Part shown: positions 8,186 to 15,446 of the stretch, piece by piece | Position numbering within the stretch: the first letter of the stretch is position 1 | Layout: each line of letters opens with the position of its first letter | DNA from: an uncultured Bacteroidales bacterium | GTDB taxonomy: Bacteria; Bacteroidota; Bacteroidia; Bacteroidales; Bacteroidaceae | Assembly: GCA_902774335.1 (NCBI GenBank) | Contig: CACYHW010000007.1 | Coordinates: forward strand, 1-64,000 | Direction of reading: 5' to 3' | Length of the DNA: 64,000 nt | Program-made: the position numbers and the translations under genes | Notes under the pieces: model-generated | Told to the model about the DNA's origin: nothing | The model's database searches: none | Seen by the model: the letters and a program-made list of their open reading frames with translations, nothing else

Positions 8186-11100
8186 CTTGGTGGGAGTCAG
8201 CTTGATGATTCCGATGGAGTTTTCTGGGAGGGTGAGGGTGAACTGCTTTTTGATGGTGCCGAGGTTTTTGGTGTGAGGCACTACGGCTTCGGTGTAGCTT
8301 ACGCGGTTGCGGTTTCCTCCAAAGCCTCCAAAGGGACCGGGACGTCCGGCAGGGCCGAGAGCCTGAGCCTGGGGCTGTGCACCGGCGTATGTGTTCTGGT
8401 CACCCTGATTCTTGATCTTGGTGTCATGTGATGAGATGAACTCAACGGTAGCAGTGTACTTTTTGCGCTTTTGACCCTTACCCATGTTGACGGTAAGAAC
8501 CTTGTCCACAGCCTCAGAGTTGACGAACTTGATGTAGACCTCACCGGTCTCAGTGTCAACGGTAGGTGATGTGTAGACGGTGCCATCGGCTTCAGAGCCG
8601 TTCATGACGTCAGTCATCTGGAAGGCGCGGTTACCGGCCTCGCTGAAGAGCTTCTGATAGTAGTAGTTGGTGGTGCGCCACAGACCGCGGTTATCGAACC
8701 AGATCAGGTTGGAGTTCCACTTGTTGTAGCCCTTCTTGCAGAGCAGGGGAGCATAGGCTGCCATCACAACCATATCAGAGTTGCGCTCCAGGCTGGTCCA
8801 GTAAGCGGCCTCAGCCATGGCCGATGCATAATCGTTGTTGCTGTTGTTGTTGGCAAACTCACCTACGAACACGCGGGTGGGGCGGTTGCGGTCATAGGTC
8901 AGACCGTCGGCTCCGCGAACCTTATCGGCATGGTAGCGGTCACCGTTGGTGTAGAACCACTGGTTGTTGCGGTAGTAGTGCTCATCGACCACGGTGTTCT
9001 GATACTTCTCATCGATTTCATGCATGTTGGCGTTGAACTCCGGACCATCGGCGGCAGAACCGGCGGTTGATACGATTATGATATCCGGGTACTTGGCCTG
9101 TACCTCTTTATATATGATGTCAAAACGCTCCCAGAACTCAGGTCCCTTGTTTTCGTTACCGATGCCCAGGTACTTGAGGTTGAAGGGCTCGGGATGACCC
9201 ATGTCGGCACGCAGCTTGCCCCATTTGGTATCGGTACCACCGTTGCAGAACTCAATGAAGTCAAGGGCATCGCATACGAATATGTCGTGGAAACGCTTGC
9301 GGTCGGCCTCGGTATCCAGCGGTGCAATGTACTGGTGGCCTGCAAACTGGCAGGTTACGCCGTTGTTGAGAACGGGCAGGGGAGTTGCTCCAAGTGACTC
9401 TGCCATAAGCAGATACTCATAGAATCCTACGTATTGTGATGTCCAGTAACCCCAGTGGTTGCGGAATCCTATACGCTCCTCCTCGGGGCCGATGGAGTTC
9501 TTCCAGAACGGCTGGCCAAAATAGTTGGTTCCCTCGCTGGCACAACCGCCGGGGAATCTCATGAATGTGGGGTGAAGGTCTGCAAGAGCCTGCATAAGAT
9601 CCTTGCGGAACGGGCCGAACTTGCCCTCCTGCCACAGCTGTGATGCCTCGGGCAACAGGGTTACGTAGTCAAGCCAGAATGTGCCGGCTGCATCGGCCAT
9701 GATGGCCAGACGGCTGTCAACGGAGCGCTCGGCCTTGAGTTGGCCTGTATATTTCTGCCAGTCGTTCTTGAGGCCTGATATGGTTATTACGTTTGAGTTT
9801 GCCTGTCCGTTTGCATCCTCCAGGCAGACCTTGATGGTGCCGGGGTATGACTGGCCTGCCAGGTAGAGGGTAAGGTCATAACTTACGCCCTGCACGGCGG
9901 GTATGGATGCCTTTTGGGTATTGTTTGAGTAGTATCCGCGGCGGTCATTGGGGGCTGTGCCGTAACCGTTGGCGGCAATACCGAATCCCTGACCGGCATC
10001 CTCAATGTCAAACTTTACGCTGTACTGTGCGTAGCGCAGTTCATCGTCATACTTATCGTTAGGATAAAAGTCGTAGTAACGCTTCAGGTCCTTGACCAGA
10101 GGCTTGTCGGCAACGGCGTGAGCCTGACCGACTGCACCTTCACCTTTCAGTACTGTCCAGCCAAAAAATACGGTGTCTGAATATGAGAACTCCTTATCCT
10201 TGTCACGTACGGGTGCATCGGGCACATTGTATGCCTGGAATGAGTGGTTCTGGATAAGCTGGGCGCAGATACCGCCGTCAAGTGACTGGTTGATATCCTC
10301 AAAGAATATGCCGGCCAGAGTGGGGCTTATCTCAATGCCCAGGCCCTTTTTCTTGAGGTTAAGGGTGACTGAGCGCTCCTGAACAGGCTTGAATCCCTGC
10401 AACTGCAGCATCTTGTCGGCCATGCGGTAACCCATCAGGCGCATACCCTCGGTGCTGAAGTGGAACTGGTCACCGGTGCTCTCGCAACCAAGTGATGAGA
10501 TTACGTATCCGTTTTTCATGACCTTGGGAAGGTTGGCCAGAACCACCTCGTTGAATGCAGCGCAAACACCGCCCTGCTCGGCCTGCTTGAGCTCACCGGC
10601 CAGCAGAGGTATCTCGTCGGGGTTCAGACCCAGATCAGCACACAGGTCATCGTGTATCTTCTTAAGACGGGCGCACCACTGGTCATCATCGGGGTTGGAC
10701 TCACCCTGGTGAACCAGCATACCCTTGATCACACCGCTCTTCTGGGCTATTTTGGCCATATCGACAATGCGCTGGTAGCAGTTCATGTCATACTCCTTGG
10801 CCATGTTTACAAGCCAGTTGCGGCTGGGATCGGCAGCCTCCATAGCAAGGTACTCCTCGCAGGCATCCTTGTCCCAGAGTTCCAGCTTGGCGCCGGCTAC
10901 TGATACGTTGATAACACCTACGCGGTACTGCTCGGGCAGCTCCTCGATCATCTTGCGTCCAAAGAAATCCACCGGGCCCATGTTGTTGCTCTGACGGCAG
11001 ATGGGGGGTGTGGCGGTATACCATTCGCCCATCTTACGGTTCAGACGCGGCATATCTACGGCCGATACAAACTGGAAACGGGGATCGTTCCAATCCTTGT

Positions 11101-11239
11101 CCTGGTCGGCGGGAGTGGCTCCGGCCTCCATGTTAGACTGGCCGAAACACAGGTAAATGAAGAAGTTGGGATCAGGCTGTTGAGCCTTGAGCGACAAAGC
11201 CATAAGGATGGTTGTCGCAAACAGAATCACTTTTTTCAT
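8183..11239 (-). CDS. Two-domain secreted enzyme: SASA-type acetylesterase fused to GH51 alpha-L-arabinofuranosidase
   Basis: A 1018-residue exported protein (signal peptide MKKVILFATTILMALSLKAQ). Residues 25-285 are a SASA/CE6-like SGNH esterase: GQSNM (33-37, Ser35 nucleophile), HQGESN (177-182) and DQFH (257-260) for the Asp/His pair. Residues 290-1018 are a GH51 alpha-L-arabinofuranosidase: GIFFEDIN at 310-317, a CBM-like insertion at about 350-530, FMRFPGG at 559, acid/base Glu696 in GIGNEN and a candidate nucleophile Glu794 in VGEFAN. All key residues are visible. Predicted action: deacetylation of, and arabinose removal from, arabinoxylan or arabinan side chains by one polypeptide. The tail carries a Gly/Pro/Phe-rich segment (GPFGGFGGNRN). 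It starts 14 bp after the mgtC-like gene and probably shares its transcript. Confidence 0.88.
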   Translation of the reverse strand: MKKVILFATTILMALSLKAQQPDPNFFIYLCFGQSNMEAGATPADQDKDWNDPRFQFVSAVDMPRLNRKMGEWYTATPPICRQSNNMGPVDFFGRKMIEELPEQYRVGVINVSVAGAKLELWDKDACEEYLAMEAADPSRNWLVNMAKEYDMNCYQRIVDMAKIAQKSGVIKGMLVHQGESNPDDDQWCARLKKIHDDLCADLGLNPDEIPLLAGELKQAEQGGVCAAFNEVVLANLPKVMKNGYVISSLGCESTGDQFHFSTEGMRLMGYRMADKMLQLQGFKPVQERSVTLNLKKKGLGIEISPTLAGIFFEDINQSLDGGICAQLIQNHSFQAYNVPDAPVRDKDKEFSYSDTVFFGWTVLKGEGAVGQAHAVADKPLVKDLKRYYDFYPNDKYDDELRYAQYSVKFDIEDAGQGFGIAANGYGTAPNDRRGYYSNNTQKASIPAVQGVSYDLTLYLAGQSYPGTIKVCLEDANGQANSNVITISGLKNDWQKYTGQLKAERSVDSRLAIMADAAGTFWLDYVTLLPEASQLWQEGKFGPFRKDLMQALADLHPTFMRFPGGCASEGTNYFGQPFWKNSIGPEEERIGFRNHWGYWTSQYVGFYEYLLMAESLGATPLPVLNNGVTCQFAGHQYIAPLDTEADRKRFHDIFVCDALDFIEFCNGGTDTKWGKLRADMGHPEPFNLKYLGIGNENKGPEFWERFDIIYKEVQAKYPDIIIVSTAGSAADGPEFNANMHEIDEKYQNTVVDEHYYRNNQWFYTNGDRYHADKVRGADGLTYDRNRPTRVFVGEFANNNSNNDYASAMAEAAYWTSLERNSDMVVMAAYAPLLCKKGYNKWNSNLIWFDNRGLWRTTNYYYQKLFSEAGNRAFQMTDVMNGSEADGTVYTSPTVDTETGEVYIKFVNSEAVDKVLTVNMGKGQKRKKYTATVEFISSHDTKIKNQGDQNTYAGAQPQAQALGPAGRPGPFGGFGGNRNRVSYTEAVVPHTKNLGTIKKQFTLTLPENSIGIIKLTPTK

Positions 11240-11253
11240 ACAATTATTTTGAG

Positions 11254-11733
11254 TTATTTGTTCTCGTTTTGAGCTTTCTCCTTCTCCTCCTGCTCAAGTG
11301 CAAGCTGGCGGGAGTTGTTCTCGTGGAAAAGGAATGATGATGCAAGCACTAGTATAACTATTACGGTTACAATGATGGAAACCTTGATAAGTCCGACACC
11401 CACTGCAATACCTATTATACTGGTTGCAAATATGCTGGCGGCCGTTGTCAGGCCCGATACGTCGTACTTGTTCTTGATTATGAGTCCGGCACCAATAAAG
11501 CCTATTCCCGTAACAACCTGTGCGGCAATACGTCCGGGATCGCCGTTGATCAGGTTCATGTTGGTCTGGCATATCCAGATGGATGCCAGCGTGGCCAGAG
11601 TGGAAGCCATGCATATGAGCATGAATGTCCTTACTCCTGCAGGGTGTTTGTGAATATAGCGCTCAACGCCTATGGCGCACCCCAGAAGGGCACTTACCAG
11701 TATCCTGGTTATTGCGATATCCTCAGTAAGCAT
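11254..11733 (-). CDS. MgtC/SapB family inner-membrane protein
   Basis: A 159-residue membrane protein. ALLGCAIGVERYIHKHPAGVRTFMLICM at its N terminus is the conserved MgtC signature (GxxxGxER...GxRT), followed by hydrophobic helices (TGIGFIGAGLIIKN, LTTAASIFATSIIGIAVGVGLI). The length fits the short MgtC/SapB type without a cytoplasmic ACT-like domain. Relatives modulate the F-type ATPase or membrane potential under magnesium limitation; no such role can be read from this sequence. A minus-strand -7 element TATCTTTG (11757-11764) lies just upstream. The CE-GH51 gene follows 14 bp downstream, an unexpected partnership. Confidence 0.85.
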   Translation of the reverse strand: MLTEDIAITRILVSALLGCAIGVERYIHKHPAGVRTFMLICMASTLATLASIWICQTNMNLINGDPGRIAAQVVTGIGFIGAGLIIKNKYDVSGLTTAASIFATSIIGIAVGVGLIKVSIIVTVIVILVLASSFLFHENNSRQLALEQEEKEKAQNENK

Positions 11734-11756
11734 TGTCTCGTAATCTTTATGATTAG

Positions 11757-11796
11757 CAAAGATAATGTTTTAATCTCAAAAAAGTTGTTATATTTG
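11757..11796. promoter_or_regulatory. Divergent pair of -7 promoter elements
   Basis: Minus strand: TATCTTTG at 11757-11764, 24 bp before the mgtC-like gene. Plus strand: TATATTTG at 11789-11796, 40 bp before the GH43-like gene. Both match TAnnTTTG. The intergenic region (11734-11836) therefore appears to drive both divergent transcripts. Confidence 0.55.
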
Positions 11797-11836
11797 CCGA
11801 TACCCTAACACTTGGACTATCCTAATTACACCAGAT

Positions 11837-13969
11837 ATGAGACAATTATTCCGTAAAGCATTGTTTTGTGCTGCTGCACTGACGGCGGCAGTGAGTGTTC
11901 AGGCCCAGACCCGCCATACGTTTGCCAATCCGCTCGATGTGGTAGTAGGTAACGAACGAGCCGTACGTGGCGGTGAGCCGGTTGTCATTATCTTTGAAGA
12001 TGACTATTTCCTTTTTGTGTCGCACCGTCGCGGATATTGGTATTCGCCCGATTTCCGCAACTGGACATATGTTGACGCTCCCGGTTATCCCGCCGGAGTG
12101 GTATCGGTGGTAGAGATGGACGGCAAGCTGATAGGCTGCTCCATGAACAACCGTAACGTATACCGCGCCATCGACCCGCGCAAGGGCGAGTGGGAGAAGA
12201 TAGGCGAGCTGTCGAGCGACCGCTACGGCGATGCCAACATGTTTGTGGACGATGACGGCCGACTGTATATGTACTTTGGCTGGTCACAGATAATGCCGTT
12301 CCAGGTTGTGGAGCTGGACAAGGAGACCTTCAAGGAGAAGGGCGAGCCAGTCAAACTGTTCTGGAGCGATATCAAGAACCACGGATTCGAGGTTCGCAAG
12401 CCCGAGGATGTGATCTACTCCATATTCAACGGACGCCGCGAGTACGGTCCCGAGGAGCTTCCCTGGATTGAGGGCCCCTACATGATCAAGCACAACGGCA
12501 AGTACTATCTGCAGTACGCGGCCATCGGCCTTGAGTTTATATCTTACTCACACGGAATATATGTGTCCGACAGCCCCATGGGCCCGTTCACATACTGTGA
12601 GCACAACCCGCTCACTTTCAAGACCAGCGGATTCCAGGTTGGTGCAGGTCACGGAAGCACCTTCCATGACAAGAAGGGCAACCTGTGGACCATCTGCATG
12701 ATTCCCGCACAGTACGGTGAGGGCGGCCGCGGATCGGAGCTGGCCATCTATCCCACAGCTGTGGACAAGCAGGGCGTCATGTACTCCAACACCGCTCTGG
12801 GTGACTATCCGCAGTACTATCCCGATGAGCGCAAGGTTGGAGGCGTAGACAACTATGTTGACTGGAAACTGCTGTCAGTGGGTAAGAAAGCCATTGTGTC
12901 CTCAACCTTTGAGAACTATGCTCCCGGCCAGGCTCTCGACGAGGATTTCAAGACCTGCTGGGTTGCCGCTACAGGCGATGCCGGCGAGTTCTTTACCGTT
13001 GACCTGGGCGCCAAGGCAACCATCCGTGCCATCCAGTTCAACTGGGATCACATCGGCGCAGCACGTGCCGGTGGCGGTCGAGGCGGATTCGGCGGAGGTA
13101 TGATGGGCGGCGGTGCTGCACGTACGCAGGCCGAGCAGCTCTATCAGTGCTACGAGGTGTTTGTATCGGACGATAATAGCAACTGGACTAAAATTATCAG
13201 CAAGCCTGAGAACAAGATGGAGCTCAAGCATGAGTATGTTGAGCTTGAGAACCCCGTTGATGCACGTTACGTCAAGGTTGTCAATGTTGCTACATATGAT
13301 GGCGCCAAGTTCTCGATCAAGGATCTGCGCGTATTCGGAACAACTCCGCAGATGAAGACCCAGAAGGTCAAGAAGTTTATGGCGGTACGCAATCCGGACG
13401 ACCTGCGTGAGGCCAATGTGATGTGGGAGCCTGTTCCCGGTGCTGACGGCTACATTGTGCGCTACGGTATCGAGAAGAAAAAGCTTTATAACAGCTACAT
13501 AGTATACGGCAAGAACGAGCTCTACATGCACAGCCTGAATACCGCCCCCAAGAACTATTACTTTGAGGTTGAGGCATTCAGCAGCGGCCTGCCCAAGTAT
13601 CGTGAGAACCCGCTCGAGACCATCGGACTGGGTGCCGAGATACAGCTTGCACAGCGCGGTGGTGGCGGTAATGCCGGTTATGCACAGGGCGCAGGCACCA
13701 GATACATCATGCTCAAGGACGGTGTGACCGAGTACTCGTTCGGCCAGGTTGAGCCCGGAACATGGACGCTGAGCCACTCATACGGACCCGTGCTGTGGTC
13801 AGGCCAGCTCACCGAGAAGGAGCTCATATCCAATGAGGCTAACCCCAAACCTACTGTAACTGCCAATCTCACACCGCTGGGCGAGGGTACCAGAACAACA
13901 GGTACGCTCCAGATGCAGGTCATCCCCGGCAAGGAGAAAGGATTGATTAAAGTAGTAGTAAACAAATAA
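11837..13969 (+). CDS. GH43-like five-bladed propeller protein with F5/8-type and FN3-like C-terminal domains
   Basis: A 710-residue exported protein (MRQLFRKALFCAAALTAAVSVQAQ). Residues 28-345 have the GH43 five-bladed propeller pattern: ANMFVDDDGRLYMYFG (Asp132, pKa modulator), WIEGPYMIKHNGKYYLQYA (Glu212, general acid) and GAGHGSTFHD (His272). The position of the usual general-base Asp near the N terminus reads RGGEP, so Glu47 stands where most GH43 enzymes have Asp. Residues about 350-510 resemble an F5/8-type (discoidin) domain broken by a Gly-rich insertion (nt 13069-13115), followed by an FN3-like domain and a C-terminal beta domain. The likely role is binding or hydrolysing arabinose/xylose glycans; activity is uncertain because of the Glu. 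The histidine phosphatase gene starts 9 bp later, so they are probably cotranscribed. Confidence 0.78.
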   Translation: MRQLFRKALFCAAALTAAVSVQAQTRHTFANPLDVVVGNERAVRGGEPVVIIFEDDYFLFVSHRRGYWYSPDFRNWTYVDAPGYPAGVVSVVEMDGKLIGCSMNNRNVYRAIDPRKGEWEKIGELSSDRYGDANMFVDDDGRLYMYFGWSQIMPFQVVELDKETFKEKGEPVKLFWSDIKNHGFEVRKPEDVIYSIFNGRREYGPEELPWIEGPYMIKHNGKYYLQYAAIGLEFISYSHGIYVSDSPMGPFTYCEHNPLTFKTSGFQVGAGHGSTFHDKKGNLWTICMIPAQYGEGGRGSELAIYPTAVDKQGVMYSNTALGDYPQYYPDERKVGGVDNYVDWKLLSVGKKAIVSSTFENYAPGQALDEDFKTCWVAATGDAGEFFTVDLGAKATIRAIQFNWDHIGAARAGGGRGGFGGGMMGGGAARTQAEQLYQCYEVFVSDDNSNWTKIISKPENKMELKHEYVELENPVDARYVKVVNVATYDGAKFSIKDLRVFGTTPQMKTQKVKKFMAVRNPDDLREANVMWEPVPGADGYIVRYGIEKKKLYNSYIVYGKNELYMHSLNTAPKNYYFEVEAFSSGLPKYRENPLETIGLGAEIQLAQRGGGGNAGYAQGAGTRYIMLKDGVTEYSFGQVEPGTWTLSHSYGPVLWSGQLTEKELISNEANPKPTVTANLTPLGEGTRTTGTLQMQVIPGKEKGLIKVVVNK

Positions 13970-13978
13970 AAAGGATAA

Positions 13979-15361
13979 ATGAGGAGATTAATTTGGGTTG
14001 TAGGAGCTCTGTTCATGGTAACAGCGCTGAATGCGGAGATCATTAAACGAGGTGATGTAAACGAGTCGAACCTGGCCAAGATGGCGGGCTCGGTGTATGC
14101 CTATCAGGCACCCACGGAACCACTCACGCCGGCCCCCAAGGGGTTCAAACCGGTTTATCTGACACACTTCGGGCGTCACGGATCACGTTTCCTGGACAAT
14201 GCCTCCAACTACGACCGTCCCTACAATATTCTCAAGGAGGCCGATGATGCCGGAGCCCTGACCGGGTTCGGTAAGGACGTGCTGCGCCGCCTGGAGATAA
14301 TACGCGCCGAGGCCGATCAGCGCGCCGGTGACCTGACCCAGAAGGGTATGCAGCAGCATCGTGACATAGCCCGCCGTATGGTGGAGAACTATCCCGAGCT
14401 GTTCACCAACGATAAGATCATCATGGCCCGTTCCACCACATCGCACCGCGTTCTGGTGAGTGAGTATTCGGCCCTGATGCAGATCCTGCGCATGCGCCCC
14501 AAGATCAAGTTCGACTATGACTCCAGCAACCACGACGAGCCCTGGATGTACACCGAGGATAAGGCCGTATCGGCCCATAAGCGCAAGATCAGCTCTGCCG
14601 TATCGGAGTTCAACCAGCGTCACACGCATCCCGAGCGCCTGATGAAAGCCCTGTTCAAGGATCCCGAGTATATAAAGACAGCCGGCGGACGCGACCAGAG
14701 CGGCAGCCTCTATTCTTCGCTCTACGATGTGGCTTCATACGTGCAGGGATCGGACCCCGGTGTTGACCTGAACGACGTATTCACATATGATGAGTGGTAT
14801 GACCTGTTCCTGATGAACAACATGCGCTGGTACTCACAGGCCGGCTATTCACCGCTCACCGACAACGTGATACCTTACGGTCACTGCGTAACCCTGCAGA
14901 ACTTCATTGATTTTGCCGATGAGGCTCTGGCCGGCAACGGTGTCAGCGTAATACTGCGCTACGGTCACGAGGTAACCCTGATGTCATACTTCTCGCTTCT
15001 GGACCTGAACGGCTCCGGTTACAGTACCGACGACCTGGAGAGCGTGGCCGACCATTGGGCAGCCTACAATCTGGCTTACATGGGCGGTAACGTGCAGTGG
15101 GTGTTCTTCCGCGACAAGAAGGGCGAGGTGATTGTCAAGTTCCTGCTCAACGAACAGGAGGCCACACTGCCCGAGACCGTTCCGTTCTACAAGGACGCCA
15201 AGGGTAGGGAGCAGCGCCCCTACTACCGCTGGGAGGACGTAAGGAAATTCTACCTGGCTAAGATTGCCTACTGGGAGGATTTCAAAGCCCATGATGACAC
15301 TCCCGTGGAGGAGACTCCCCGCCGCAGCTACCGTCAGGAAATCAACACCAACTCCAATTGA
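13979..15361 (+). CDS. Histidine acid phosphatase family protein (MINPP-like phytase relative)
   Basis: A 460-residue exported protein. The phosphohistidine motif is GRHGSR at 65-70 (His67), and RYGHE at 328-331 supplies the C-terminal His/Glu pair that replaces HD/HAE in relatives. Overall length and pattern fit histidine acid phosphatases of the multiple inositol polyphosphate phosphatase type, known in Bacteroides as exported phytases. Predicted role: phosphate release from phytate or other organic phosphates in the periplasm or outside. The hydrophobic N terminus (MRRLIWVVGALFMVTALNA) acts as a signal peptide. The gene starts 9 bp after the GH43-like stop and ends at a strong hairpin (15368-15396), so the two form a bicistronic unit. 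Confidence 0.82.
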   Translation: MRRLIWVVGALFMVTALNAEIIKRGDVNESNLAKMAGSVYAYQAPTEPLTPAPKGFKPVYLTHFGRHGSRFLDNASNYDRPYNILKEADDAGALTGFGKDVLRRLEIIRAEADQRAGDLTQKGMQQHRDIARRMVENYPELFTNDKIIMARSTTSHRVLVSEYSALMQILRMRPKIKFDYDSSNHDEPWMYTEDKAVSAHKRKISSAVSEFNQRHTHPERLMKALFKDPEYIKTAGGRDQSGSLYSSLYDVASYVQGSDPGVDLNDVFTYDEWYDLFLMNNMRWYSQAGYSPLTDNVIPYGHCVTLQNFIDFADEALAGNGVSVILRYGHEVTLMSYFSLLDLNGSGYSTDDLESVADHWAAYNLAYMGGNVQWVFFRDKKGEVIVKFLLNEQEATLPETVPFYKDAKGREQRPYYRWEDVRKFYLAKIAYWEDFKAHDDTPVEETPRRSYRQEINTNSN

Positions 15362-15367
15362 CACAGT

Positions 15368-15396
15368 GACACAGTAGGGACTGTCCCTACTGTGTC
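15368..15396 (+). terminator. Perfect 13-bp-stem palindrome after the phosphatase gene
   Basis: GACACAGTAGGGA pairs perfectly with TCCCTACTGTGTC around a CTG loop, starting 6 bp after the stop codon. Only a short T-rich tail follows (ATTTATCTTT). It probably terminates transcription. Its GACACA..GGGAC core recurs in the palindromes at 38843, 44051 and 44887. Confidence 0.75.
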
Positions 15397-15446
15397 ATTT
15401 ATCTTTACGCCAAACTAACCAATCCAACTAACATAACCCAAAGTTT

